NCBI GenBank assembly: GCA_041398005.1
Contig: JAWKVP010000001.1
Location: 62,001 to 126,000, forward strand
DNA length: 64,000 bases
Reading direction: 5' to 3'
Source of the DNA: JAGREO01 sp020446285
GTDB taxonomy: Bacteria > Pseudomonadota > Alphaproteobacteria > Geminicoccales > Geminicoccaceae
A model generated the notes under the pieces. The model did not search any database, had not been told where the DNA came from, and worked only from the letters and a program-made list of their open reading frames with translations. Every line of letters begins with the position of its first letter. The first letter of the stretch is position 1. Made by a program: the position numbers and the translations under genes. This document shows, in pieces, positions 1-8,149 of this stretch.

Positions 1-51
1 GACACGCACATGAACTTCATGAGGGAATCGGGCCTCCTCAAGGAAGAGTGA
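1..51 (+). CDS. 3' end of a CDS, probably a transporter solute-binding protein
   Basis: The first 51 bases read as 16 sense codons ending FMRESGLLKEE and a TGA stop. Helical, charged C-termini of this kind are common in periplasmic solute-binding proteins, and the next gene is a TRAP permease, so a solute receptor for that permease is the natural guess. This is inference: too little of the protein is present to name a family. A strong terminator follows 8 bases after the stop, so this gene and the permease are probably not one simple transcript. Confidence 0.4.
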   Translation, partial: DTHMNFMRESGLLKEE

Positions 52-59
52 GGCACGAC

Positions 60-90
60 AGGGCGTCCGCTCCGGCTGACGCCCTTTCCC
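60..90 (+). terminator. Rho-independent terminator after the partial first gene
   Basis: A perfect 8-bp stem (AGGGCGTC at 60-67, GACGCCCT at 78-85) with a 10-base loop is followed by a short pyrimidine run. It sits 8 bases after the stop codon of the upstream gene. Confidence 0.7.
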
Positions 91-134
91 TAGTGCTCAG
101 GCGCATTCACTTCGTTCATTCGCCCGAGCACTAG
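90..134 (+). repeat. Long inverted repeat, possible second terminator
   Basis: CTAGTGCTC (90-98) and GAGCACTAG (126-134) are perfect inverted copies. The interior (GCG...CGC) can extend the stem. The right arm is followed by CTCCTTGTTTTT. This may be a backup terminator between the first gene and the TRAP operon or a dispersed palindromic element; no second copy was seen in the window. Confidence 0.5.
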
Positions 135-157
135 CTCCTTGTTTTTGCGTCAATTTA

Positions 158-186
158 TCCAGTCAGATCAGTATGATCCGTCTGGA
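158..186 (+). promoter_or_regulatory. Candidate operator dyad upstream of the TRAP transporter
   Basis: A 29-base dyad has outer arms TCCAG and CTGGA and a perfect inner palindrome GATCA-GTA-TGATC at 166-178. The two 13-base arms agree at 11 positions. It lies about 70 bases upstream of the permease start codon, where a repressor or activator of the operon would bind. The cognate regulator is not identifiable in the window. Confidence 0.4.
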
Positions 187-254
187 TTGATGCACGAGCG
201 TTGTGACAAGACCATGCGGGACCAACCCGCGATGATCCGGGGAGCGCGCGGTTC

Positions 255-2336
255 ATGAGCACGACATACGAAAAGGGCCTGCAGGAAAGCGATACCGAAC
301 TGGCCAACCCCGACCCGCTGCACGAGGAGCCGGCGGTCAGGAAGGCGGACTACACGCCCGTCGATCACGTCAGCCATTTCACCGGCGTCGCCATCTCCGT
401 CTTCTATCTCGTCGCTGCCGGCGTGACCATCTGGGAGGTCTTCTCCCGCTATGTGCTGCACGAGCCGACATTCTGGGCGTTCGAGATCACGATGATGCTC
501 TGCGCCGCCGCATGGATGATGTCGTCCGGCTACATCACCCTTCGCCAGCGCCACATCGCCATCACCGTCTTCAGCTCCATCGCCTCGCCGGCCTGGCGCT
601 GGCGGCTCGAATTCTTCGCGCTCGTGGTCGGCGTCATCGCGCTCTACCTGTTGCTCGCGGATGCCTCCGAACGCGCCTACAGCAGTATCGTCAAGGTCGA
701 CCGTACCGGTTCCGCCTTCAACTCTCCCAACCCCATGATGCTCAAGACGCTCATGACCGTGGGCGGCTTCCTCTACCTCTCGCAACTGCTGGTGAACCTG
801 CACCGGCACGTCACCTCGAAGACCGCAAAGACCATCGTCAAGGTCGTCGCCATCTACATGGCGATCTATTTCACCATCGGCCTGCTCGGCTATTTCCTCG
901 GCGAGGACAGCATCTTCGGCATGCTGCGCGAATACCTCTCAGAGGCCGGCAAGGCTCTCGATCCGAGCAAGGCGCTGCAGATGCGCTCCTACGATCTCGG
1001 CGTCATCTCGATCATCATGGTGGTGCTGCTGGTCGTGCTGATGATGACCGGCATGCCGCTCGGCATCGTCACCCTCTTCGTCTCGGTGCTGATGGCGGTC
1101 GCCTTCTTCGGCCCGCGCGGGCTCTTCCTCGTCGCCTCGAATGCCGCCGGCCTGCTCGAACATTATTCGCTTGTCGCCGTGCCGTTCTTCGTGCTCATGG
1201 CCTCGATTCTCGAACGCGCCGGCATCGCCGAGGACCTGTTCGACGCCATGTCGATCTTCGCCGGCAACATGCGCGGCGGCGTCGCCGTGCAGACCACCGT
1301 CGTCGCCGTCATCCTTGCCGCCATGTCGGGCGTGATGGGTGGCGAGATCGTCATGCTCGGCCTCGTCGCCCTGCCGCAGCTCTTCCGCCTCGGCTATGAC
1401 CGGAAACTCTCCATCGGCCTCATCTGCGCCGCCGGCTCGCTCGCCACCCTGATCCCGCCATCGATCACCATGATCGTCTACGGCCTGTCGGCCGAGGTTG
1501 GCATCGGCGACCTGTTCATGGCCGGCGCCATTCCCGGCCTGATGCTCGCCTTCTTCTACGCCGCCTATGTGCTGCTGCGGGTCAACATCAATCCGAAACT
1601 CGCGCCGACCGCCGCCGAGGCCGCCGAGATCAGCGGCAGGACCCAGGGTCTGACGAGGGAGCGCCTGATCGCGGTGGTGCTCTGCGTCTTTCTGATCGGC
1701 ACGGTCATGGGCTCCATCTATGGCGGCATCGCCTCGGTCACCGAAGCCGCCGCCGTCGGCTGCATCGGCTCGCTGATCGTCGCTGCGGTACGCAACAGGA
1801 TGAACTGGGATGTCGTCTCCGGCGCACTGATGGGCTCGATGGCCACCGTCGGCACCATCATCTGGCTGGTGCTCGGCGCCATCTCGTTCGTCGGCATCTT
1901 CAACCTGGTCGGCGGCGGCGATTTCATGCGCTCGCTGTTCCTCGACCTCGGCCTGACGGCGATGCAGACCATTCTCGTGATGATGCTGATCCTCGTGATC
2001 CTCGGCACCTTCATGGAATGGATCGCGATCATCTTCATCACCGTGCCCGTATTCGCCCCCGTGGTCATGCAGCTCGCTCCCGAACTGGGGCTCACCGAGG
2101 ATCAGGCGAAGATCTGGTTCGGCATCCTGTTCATCATGAACATCCAGATCTACTTCCTTTCACCGCCCTTCGGCCCCGCCTGTTTCTGGCTCAAGTCGGT
2201 GGCACCCAAGGATGTCACGCTGCAGGAGATCTTCATCTCCGTGCTGCCCTTCATCGCCCTGCAGATCATCGGACTCGTGCTGGTGATGATGTTCCCCCAG
2301 ATTGCCCTGTGGCTGCCCGAATTCCTGAGGAGCTGA
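255..2336 (+). CDS. TRAP transporter fused permease (DctQ-DctM)
   Basis: This 693-residue protein fuses the two membrane parts of a TRAP transporter, which takes up organic acids or similar solutes with a sodium or proton gradient. Residues about 40-210 are the small DctQ-like domain with several membrane spans, and about 245-693 are the large DctM-like domain with many spans and glycine-rich loops such as MSGVMGGEIVMLG. The length fits fused DctQM proteins. The ATG at 255 is preceded at about 10 bases by GGGGAG. A 40-residue membrane ORF begins 4 bases after the stop. The substrate cannot be told from the permease; the family assignment is firm. Confidence 0.9.
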   Translation: MSTTYEKGLQESDTELANPDPLHEEPAVRKADYTPVDHVSHFTGVAISVFYLVAAGVTIWEVFSRYVLHEPTFWAFEITMMLCAAAWMMSSGYITLRQRHIAITVFSSIASPAWRWRLEFFALVVGVIALYLLLADASERAYSSIVKVDRTGSAFNSPNPMMLKTLMTVGGFLYLSQLLVNLHRHVTSKTAKTIVKVVAIYMAIYFTIGLLGYFLGEDSIFGMLREYLSEAGKALDPSKALQMRSYDLGVISIIMVVLLVVLMMTGMPLGIVTLFVSVLMAVAFFGPRGLFLVASNAAGLLEHYSLVAVPFFVLMASILERAGIAEDLFDAMSIFAGNMRGGVAVQTTVVAVILAAMSGVMGGEIVMLGLVALPQLFRLGYDRKLSIGLICAAGSLATLIPPSITMIVYGLSAEVGIGDLFMAGAIPGLMLAFFYAAYVLLRVNINPKLAPTAAEAAEISGRTQGLTRERLIAVVLCVFLIGTVMGSIYGGIASVTEAAAVGCIGSLIVAAVRNRMNWDVVSGALMGSMATVGTIIWLVLGAISFVGIFNLVGGGDFMRSLFLDLGLTAMQTILVMMLILVILGTFMEWIAIIFITVPVFAPVVMQLAPELGLTEDQAKIWFGILFIMNIQIYFLSPPFGPACFWLKSVAPKDVTLQEIFISVLPFIALQIIGLVLVMMFPQIALWLPEFLRS

Positions 2337-2340
2337 GACC

Positions 2341-2463
2341 ATGGTCGGACGCGACAGTCGTGAAGATATCGATGCCTACGGTCTCTGGCCCTGGCTTTTC
2401 GGCTGCGGCCTCTCGGCCGTGCTCATCTGGCTGATGTTCACCCTGGCCAAGAGCATCTCCTGA
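2341..2463 (+). CDS. Small single-span membrane protein linked to the TRAP permease
   Basis: A 40-residue ORF starts 4 bases after the TRAP permease stop, so it is very likely co-translated. The N-terminal third is charged (MVGRDSREDIDAYG) and residues about 15-35 form one hydrophobic span (WPWLFGCGLSAVLIWLMFTL) ending in LAKSIS. I do not recognise a named family. Position suggests an accessory or stabilising subunit of the transporter, which is inference. A terminator follows about 35 bases later, marking the operon end. Confidence 0.6.
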   Translation: MVGRDSREDIDAYGLWPWLFGCGLSAVLIWLMFTLAKSIS

Positions 2464-2493
2464 TACTCCCGCCAGCCGCAACGCCCGGACCCG

Positions 2494-2538
2494 GACGGGC
2501 AATAAAATACCCCGCCGCAAGCAGCGGGGTATTTGCCC
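2494..2538 (+). terminator. Terminator of the TRAP operon
   Basis: ATACCCCGC and GCGGGGTAT form the core of a long stem around a CGCAAGCA loop. The outer part GGGCAA...TTTGCCC pairs as well, with a small bulge. The 13-base sequence GCAAGCAGCGGGG of the right arm (2517-2529) recurs at 2611-2623, inside a second small hairpin near the end of the convergent arsR-type gene. Confidence 0.75.
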
Positions 2539-2640
2539 CTGCGTTCAGGCGCCACGCAGGCTGCGCTCCCGGTCGGTCGCCAGTCGTCGCTTCGCTCCTC
2601 CAGATCCGCTGCAAGCAGCGGGGAATGGACCCGAAGAGAT

Positions 2641-3324
2641 TCAGCCCATCGCGAAGAGCTCATGGAACGCCTTCGCCCCGCTCGGCGAGAATGTCACGAC
2701 GCGCGTCTTTCGATCCCGCCTGGCCCATGACAATTCCTCGAAGCGGGCGAGGAAGGCTCTCCCGAGACTGCCCGCCAGATGCGACCGGCGCTCGCTCCAG
2801 TCCAGGCATTCCCGGCAGACCGGCGCGCGAGCCTTGCGCAAGCCATCCATGTCGATCCCGAAACCCGTCGCGAAGGTCGCGCCCGCCTCCGTCAGCTCCA
2901 GCTCTTCACCGTCGAAAACCAGATGCCCCCGAGCCATGAGGCTGTCGAACATCCGCGTTCCCATGTCTCCGGCCAGGTGGTTGTAGCAGACACGGGCCCG
3001 GCGCAGCTCGGCATCCCGGGGACCGGTGCGTATGCGCAAGTGGCCCGCCCCCGCCGCAAGTCCCATCAGCCCCTCCAGGACATGTGCCACTTCGTCGGTG
3101 GCAAGCACGAAATACTTGTGCCGCCCCTGCCTGCGGGGACGCAACAGGCCGCCTTCATCGAGCTTCGAGAGATGAGAACTGGCGGTCTGGATCGTCACCC
3201 CGGCTTCTTCGGCCAGCTCGCTCACCGTCAGGGCCTTGCCGCTCATCAGCGCGGTCAGCATGTTGGCGCGGGCGGGATCGCCGATCAACGCGGCGACACG
3301 GGCAATGTCAGGACCTTCTTTCAT
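2641..3324 (-). CDS. ArsR-family winged-helix transcriptional regulator
   Basis: The 227-residue protein has an N-terminal winged helix (about residues 5-90: DPARANMLTALMSGKALTVSELAEEAGVTIQTASSHLSKL) of the ArsR/SmtB type, then a second domain of about 130 residues with CYNHLAGDMG and CRECLDW. This two-domain layout is seen in ArsR-like regulators that sense something other than classical metals. The start at 3324 gives a family-like N-terminus; the frame stays open further upstream without family resemblance. It is divergent from the NIPSNAP/ABM/EamA operon, which it probably represses. The ligand is unknown; Cys residues in the second domain are possible sensors. Confidence 0.85.
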   Translation of the reverse strand: MKEGPDIARVAALIGDPARANMLTALMSGKALTVSELAEEAGVTIQTASSHLSKLDEGGLLRPRRQGRHKYFVLATDEVAHVLEGLMGLAAGAGHLRIRTGPRDAELRRARVCYNHLAGDMGTRMFDSLMARGHLVFDGEELELTEAGATFATGFGIDMDGLRKARAPVCRECLDWSERRSHLAGSLGRAFLARFEELSWARRDRKTRVVTFSPSGAKAFHELFAMG

Positions 3325-3399
3325 GGTTCGATCATAATCGAAGCATAAGCGAAACTCAAACCTGCAGACTGCGCATGACACATCGCAATGGAGTCCGTC

Positions 3400-3723
3400 A
3401 TGCTCACCTGCATCATCCGCTACCACATCGACCCGACGAAAAAGGCCCTCTTCGAGGACTATGCCCGCAACTGGGGTCGGGCGATCCCGCGCTGCGGTGC
3501 CGATCTGATCGGCTACTACGCGCCTCACGAAGGGTCTTCGACGCTCGCCTACGGCATCTATAACGTGGCCAGCCTTGCCGAGTATGAAGCCTATCGCGCC
3601 CGGCTCGCGGCAGATCCGCTCGGTCGGGAAAACTACGAATTCGCCCAAAGGGAAAAGTTCCTGCTCCGCGAGGACCGGACCTTCCTGAAACTCGCATCCG
3701 CACCGCACGGAGACGGCAGATGA
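3400..3723 (+). CDS. NIPSNAP-family protein
   Basis: A 107-residue ferredoxin-like dimeric alpha/beta-barrel protein: MLTCIIRYHIDPTKKALFEDYARNWGRAIP at the N-terminus and SLAEYEAYRARLAADP in the middle match NIPSNAP domains. An ATG 12 bases upstream (3388) is in frame, but GGAG sits 6 bases before the ATG at 3400, which decides the start. It overlaps the next gene by ATGA. NIPSNAP and ABM proteins share a fold and often act on small hydrophobic or oxidised molecules; the substrate is not known here. Confidence 0.8.
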   Translation: MLTCIIRYHIDPTKKALFEDYARNWGRAIPRCGADLIGYYAPHEGSSTLAYGIYNVASLAEYEAYRARLAADPLGRENYEFAQREKFLLREDRTFLKLASAPHGDGR

Positions 3724-4067
3724 TCGCCGTGATCTTCGAGGTCCAACCGGCCGAGGATCGCAAGGGCGACTATCTCGACATCGCAGCCGGAATCCGGCCG
3801 ATGCTGGACGGCATTGACGGCTTCATCTCGGTCGAACGGTTCCAGAGCCTGACCGACCCGCGCAAGCTCCTGTCATTGTCGTTCTTCGAGGATGAGGAGG
3901 CCATCGCCCGCTGGCGCAACCTTGACGCCCATCGGGATGCCCAGGCCGGGGGACGCAACGGGATCTTCGAAGACTACCGCCTTCGCATTGCCAGCGTCGT
4001 CAGGGACTACGGGATGTCCGACCGCGCGCAGGCTCCGTCGGACAGTCGAAAGGCGCATACGACATGA
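3720..4067 (+). CDS. Antibiotic biosynthesis monooxygenase (ABM)-type protein
   Basis: A 115-residue protein with a dimeric alpha/beta-barrel pattern: MIAVIFEVQP, then GIDGFISVERFQSLTDP, LLSLSFFEDEEAIARWRN and FEDYRLRIASVVRDYG, typical of ABM-domain proteins that act as small cofactor-free monooxygenases or heme-type oxygenases. Its start overlaps the NIPSNAP stop (ATGA at 3720) and its end overlaps the EamA start (ATGA at 4064), so the three genes are translationally coupled. Two small barrel proteins plus an exporter under an ArsR-type regulator suggests modification and export of one small compound, which is inference. Confidence 0.8.
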   Translation: MIAVIFEVQPAEDRKGDYLDIAAGIRPMLDGIDGFISVERFQSLTDPRKLLSLSFFEDEEAIARWRNLDAHRDAQAGGRNGIFEDYRLRIASVVRDYGMSDRAQAPSDSRKAHTT

Positions 4068-4954
4068 GTTCAGCCGGCCTGCGGACCGAATTGCCGTTAC
4101 TGGCCCTTCTCGCACTGCTCTGGGGGTCGTCCTACCTCTTCAGCAAGATCGCCGTGGCCGAGATACCGCCGGTCACGCTGATCGCGCTTCGCGTTCTCGG
4201 CGCGGCCATCTTCCTGCTGCTGGTGATGGGCGCCCGATCCGCGACATTGCCGCGCGATCCGCAGACATGGCGGATGCTGCTGTTGCAGGCCGTGTTCAAC
4301 AGCATTGGCGCCTGGACGGTTCTGGCCTGGGGACAGCAATATGTCGATTCCGGCCTCGCCAGCGTCCTCAACTCGACCTCCCCGATCTTCGTCTTTTTCA
4401 TCACGGCGCTCGTGACACGCCATGAATTGCTCGGCGGGCGCAAGCTGGCAGGGGCGATTCTCGGCGTGTTCGGGGTGGCGATGATCGTCGGGACAGACAC
4501 CTTGCGCGGTCTTGGCGATCAGATGGCCGGACAGATCGCCTGCCTGATCGGAGCTGCGCTCTATGCCGGTGCCGCGATCTACGGCAAACGCTTCGCCCAT
4601 ATCAGTGCTGTTGCCACGGCCACCGGCACGATGATCTGGGCGTCGATCGTGCTCGTCCCGCTTGCTCTGCTGCTGGATCGACCATGGACACTGAACCCCG
4701 GCCCGATGGCACTTGCGGCAACGGCGATCCTGTCGATCTTCTGCACCGGTATCGCGCTTCTGATCTATTTCCGGCTGGTCAGAACACTTGGGTCGATGGG
4801 CGTCGCAAGCCAGAGCTATCTGCGCGCGGGGATCGGCGTGGTCCTGGGCATCGTCTTCCTTGGTGAGACATTCACACTTCCTGTTGCAACAGGGCTTTGT
4901 GCGGCCATTGCCGGAGTTGCGTTGATCAACTGGCCAACAACACGCAAACCATAG
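4064..4954 (+). CDS. EamA-family (DMT superfamily) exporter
   Basis: The 296-residue protein has ten hydrophobic spans in two EamA repeats (about residues 10-140 and 150-290), with the typical start LLALLWGSSYLFSKIAVAEIPPVTLIALR and second repeat GAALYAGAAIYGKR. DMT proteins of this type export amino acids, metabolites or toxic compounds across the inner membrane. It is the last gene of the operon divergent from the ArsR-like regulator, with a 4-base overlap with the ABM gene. The substrate is unknown. Confidence 0.88.
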   Translation: MSSAGLRTELPLLALLALLWGSSYLFSKIAVAEIPPVTLIALRVLGAAIFLLLVMGARSATLPRDPQTWRMLLLQAVFNSIGAWTVLAWGQQYVDSGLASVLNSTSPIFVFFITALVTRHELLGGRKLAGAILGVFGVAMIVGTDTLRGLGDQMAGQIACLIGAALYAGAAIYGKRFAHISAVATATGTMIWASIVLVPLALLLDRPWTLNPGPMALAATAILSIFCTGIALLIYFRLVRTLGSMGVASQSYLRAGIGVVLGIVFLGETFTLPVATGLCAAIAGVALINWPTTRKP

Positions 4955-5076
4955 CGGTGCCCCTGCGGTCTCCTTCGAGGCATCCACGCCCGAACCTGCG
5001 ATAAAAAGCAGTATCGAATCCCTCCGGAAACCGTTTCGTGTGTCGGGTTTTCCCGATCTGTATAAGATTAATTTCC

Positions 5077-5106
5077 TTGACTTGACTGCTCGGTCATGCG
5101 ACATAT
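5077..5106 (+). promoter_or_regulatory. Possible promoter in the AT-rich stretch before 5113
   Basis: Two overlapping TTGACT boxes (5077-5082 and 5082-5087) lie ahead of ACATAT (5101-5106), an 18-base spacing from the first box. The stretch 5058-5080 is AT-rich against its surroundings. TGACTGCTCGGTCA within it is an imperfect dyad that could bind a regulator. Weak evidence by eye only. Confidence 0.3.
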
Positions 5107-5112
5107 GCGAAC

Positions 5113-5950
5113 ATGTCCATGAGCGATACGATCTTCCCCACCGTCGAATTCTGCCAGCGCCTGCTCGTGCGCGTGGGGCGGTGGGGGTCGATGCGGCTTC
5201 TGGCGGGTTGCTGGGCGCTGGCGGTGGAGCGTGATCCGCGCGGGGTTCTTGCGGGCATGAGCGAGCCGGACAGGCGGATGACGATGCGGATGCATTCAGC
5301 CGCTGGTCGAGCTGTTTCGCAAGACCTGCCGTGGTCGAGCTGTTTCGCAAGACAGCAAGGAGCTTGCGGGGCTGCTTCTGCCGCTGGCGCATGACTGGCT
5401 GGAGGAGATCCGCGAGCGGTTCCGCAGCGATGGTCATGATGGCGGGACGAATGCGCTTTTGTGGCTTGAACGGGCCGACGAGCGTTCGAAAGAGGGTCCG
5501 CTGCTGAGCCTGCTGCGCACGGTTCTGGTGCATATCGGCCGGCCGAAGCGGGTGGTGGAGCGGCAACCGGCCGGGCCGGTGGAAAGCGATGAGGAGCGTG
5601 ACGAACGCCTGCGGCGTCAGGCGCAGGAACGGTTCCAGCGCAGCCTGTCGCCGGAATGGCGCGAGCGGCTGATGCGTGCGCGCGGCCGGCGGCAGCTGGT
5701 TCAGGATCTCACCCATACCCTCTATGACCAGCTGTACTCAATCGGCTGGCACGAAATCCACGAGGCCGAGAGGGCGAAGGCCGGGGCGAATGTGGAGGCG
5801 AACGCGGAAGCCGCGAACGAAGCCGCACCGCCTCCACCACGGGGCGAGAATGCCCCGCTGGAATCCACATCATCGGAGACCGGACCGCCGGACTCCGCCC
5901 CGCCCGATTCAGCACCACCGAAGGCCCAGGGCCCACCACCCGACGGCTGA
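5113..5950 (+). pseudogene. Unknown gene frameshifted by a 28-bp tandem duplication
   Basis: Two frames abut here. Residues from the ATG at 5113 (MSMSDTIFPTVEFCQRLLVR...) run to a stop at about 5396, while a second frame is open to 5950 (…LVQDLTHTLYDQLYSIGWHE… then a Pro/Ala/Ser-rich tail). TGGTCGAGCTGTTTCGCAAG with AC occurs twice, at 5304-5325 and 5332-5353, a tandem 28-base unit. Removing one unit joins the frames exactly (...AVSQD then SKELAGLLLPLAHDWLEEI...) into a protein of about 270 residues. A single earlier frameshift near 5282 would also join them. I do not recognise the protein: it has an N-terminal hydrophobic patch, a charged middle and a disordered acidic, proline-rich C-terminus. 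A sequencing or assembly error is possible. Confidence 0.55.
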
Positions 5951-6090
5951 ACCACCCATCCACCTGCCGGAAATCCCCACCCGCGACGGAGCATCCGTCC
6001 TGCGGATCATTGGGCATGAATATTCCACACTTCGGGATTGATATCGTGTGGATAGCATTCGGTCGGGCGGTGTTTACGGAAATCCTGTGT

Positions 6091-7023
6091 TCAGGTGAGC
6101 CAGTGCAGGATGAGCGTTAGGACCGGAACGGCAAGCAATGTGGAAAGCAGCATGGCTGCCGCCGTTTCGGTCTGCGCCTGTTCATAGCGCACCGCAAAGA
6201 GATAGGCGTTCACACCGGTCGGCATGGCTGCGGCAATCACCGCCACCGATGCCCAGAGCGGATCGACGCCGAAGACACCGAAGGCGAGTATCGCGACGAG
6301 CGTGGGCTGCAGGACCATCTTCACGGCGACCATGGCCAGGCTCAGCCGAAGTGCACCGGCGAGGCGGTAGTTTCGCAGTGAGGCGCCGACCGAGAAGAGG
6401 GCGCAGGGCAATGCGGCGCCTGCCATGAGATCGCCGAAACGGTCGAAAACACCGGGCATGGACAGGCCCGCCCAATTCCAGAGAACGCCACCGACGAGAC
6501 CGATGAGGATGGGGTTGGTGGCGAGTCCCTTCAGCGCATTGCCGATCACCTGCAGGGGCTTGCCGTGTCCCCGCGCCACACCCTCGACCAGAAAGGTGAC
6601 AAGACTGAAAAACACCACGGCGTGGAACGAGAGGAGCAGGAAAAGCGGCAGGCCGGCCCGCTCGCCGAGTGCCGCCAGAATGACCGGGATACCGATGAGC
6701 ACCGTATTTCCGTAGATGGAGCCGAAGGCGGCCAGTATCCGGAATTCGAGCTCCTCGTGGCCGAGGTAACGGAACAGCACGATCGCGAGCACGAAACTCG
6801 TTCCGACACCGCCATAATACGCGGCGAAATATCCGAGATCGATCTCGGAGGGCATCTCCTTGGTCGCAAGCGAGTGGAACAGCATCACGGGGATCGCGAA
6901 CCAGAAGACGAATTTCGCCAGAGCACCGCCGACATCCGCGTCGAACGCCGGGGAAAAGGTCGCAAGATAGCCGGCCGCGATCACCGCGAAAACCGGCAGG
7001 ACAATGTCGGTGAGGATTTCCAA
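6091..7023 (-). CDS. AEC-family transporter (auxin efflux carrier-like)
   Basis: A membrane protein of 310 residues with about ten spans: ILTDIVLPVFAVIAAGYLA at the N-terminus, GNTVLIGIPVI in the middle and AAAMPTGVNAYLFAVRYE near the end, all typical of AEC permeases that move malonate, malate or other small acids out of or into the cell. I chose the TTG at 7023 because GAGG lies about 8 bases before it and it gives the usual family N-terminus and length; an ATG at 7092 would add 23 non-family residues. It stands alone, with convergent and divergent neighbours. The substrate is unknown. Confidence 0.85.
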   Translation of the reverse strand: MEILTDIVLPVFAVIAAGYLATFSPAFDADVGGALAKFVFWFAIPVMLFHSLATKEMPSEIDLGYFAAYYGGVGTSFVLAIVLFRYLGHEELEFRILAAFGSIYGNTVLIGIPVILAALGERAGLPLFLLLSFHAVVFFSLVTFLVEGVARGHGKPLQVIGNALKGLATNPILIGLVGGVLWNWAGLSMPGVFDRFGDLMAGAALPCALFSVGASLRNYRLAGALRLSLAMVAVKMVLQPTLVAILAFGVFGVDPLWASVAVIAAAMPTGVNAYLFAVRYEQAQTETAAAMLLSTLLAVPVLTLILHWLT

Positions 7024-7387
7024 GAAACGGCCTCGCAACGATGCAGGGAAAAAAAAGAGCGAGCATGCCGGTCCTCCGCTACGGACCGGCAAGGCATACC
7101 CGCCTCACCCGGTTTTCCGCGCATTCCGCACCGCTTGCAACGGGCGCGTGGATCGGCATGGTAAAAGGCCCCCCGTATCGGGGGTGATCTGCGCCCAAAC
7201 GAAGATTCTCCAGGGTTCATCCGGAACCGTCATGCATGGTAGATGCCATCAGTGGGAGGGGCATCCACCGTATCAGTCCAGACCCGAACGACCGCGCAGC
7301 GAGCTGCGTTTGCCGATGCGGTCTTGCGTTGCGTCCGCTCCGTCGTCTATGCGGGCTGCGGTCCCGCAAATGCGAAGAGAGATGCCC
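7024..7387. other. Intergenic region between the AEC gene and cysQ
   Basis: About 360 bases carrying both 5' regions of divergent genes. A short hairpin CCCCC-GTATC-GGGGG lies near 7170-7184; read on the minus strand it is followed by CCTTTT. No convincing small gene or RNA was seen. Confidence 0.4.
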
Positions 7388-8149
7388 ATGATGCCTCCAG
7401 CCCTTCTGATGCCCGAACTGGTGAAGCTTGCCGAAGCGGCAGGCGAGGTGATCATGCGTGTCTATGCCGGCGAGATCGAGGTCGAGATGAAGGACGACCG
7501 CTCGCCCGTGACCGCCGCCGACGGTGCCGCCGAGAAGGTCATCATCGCTCGGCTGCGCGAGCTCACGCCGAATATCCCCATCGTCGCCGAGGAAGCGGTC
7601 GCGGCCGGCGATCTTCCCGATGTCGCCGGCGGCGATTTCTGGCTGGTCGATCCGCTCGACGGGACCAAGGAATTCATCTCGAAGAACGGCGAATTCACCG
7701 TCAACATTGCCCTTGTTTCCTCGAGGCAGCCGGTGGCGGGCGTGGTTTTCGCGCCGGCGATCGAGACCATGTGGTGGGGAGCCGTCGGTCATGGCGCATC
7801 GAAGCGCGACAAAGACGGCGTGCGCGAGATCGCGGTGCGCGCGCGACCGGAGACGGACGCAATCGCCGTTGCCAGCCGCTCGCATCGCGATTCCGCGACC
7901 GATGACTGGCTGAAAAGGAACGGCATCGACAATACGGTCGCGGCCGGAAGTTCGCTCAAGTTCTGCCTCGTTGCCGAAGCCCGTGCCGATGTCTATCCCC
8001 GCTTCGGACCGACGATGGAATGGGATGTCGGCGCAGGGCACGCGGTGCTCGCCGCCGCCGGCGGTCGGGTGACCGATCTCGACGGCAAGCCTTTCGCCTA
8101 TGCCAAACCCGATTTCCGCAATACCGGGTTCATCGCCTACGGCCGATGA
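7388..8149 (+). CDS. cysQ: 3'(2'),5'-bisphosphate nucleotidase CysQ
   Basis: A 253-residue protein of the inositol monophosphatase/FIG superfamily. CysQ removes the 3'-phosphate of PAP and PAPS made during sulfate assimilation, using magnesium. The metal-binding signature DPLDGTKEF is complete, an acidic EEA motif precedes it, and the second signature WDVGAGHAVLAAAGG is present; length and order fit CysQ. ATGs at 7382, 7388 and 7391 are in frame; GAGAG 6 bases ahead favours 7388. Its stop overlaps the pyrD start by ATGA, so the two are translationally coupled, although their pathways differ. Confidence 0.88.
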   Translation: MMPPALLMPELVKLAEAAGEVIMRVYAGEIEVEMKDDRSPVTAADGAAEKVIIARLRELTPNIPIVAEEAVAAGDLPDVAGGDFWLVDPLDGTKEFISKNGEFTVNIALVSSRQPVAGVVFAPAIETMWWGAVGHGASKRDKDGVREIAVRARPETDAIAVASRSHRDSATDDWLKRNGIDNTVAAGSSLKFCLVAEARADVYPRFGPTMEWDVGAGHAVLAAAGGRVTDLDGKPFAYAKPDFRNTGFIAYGR

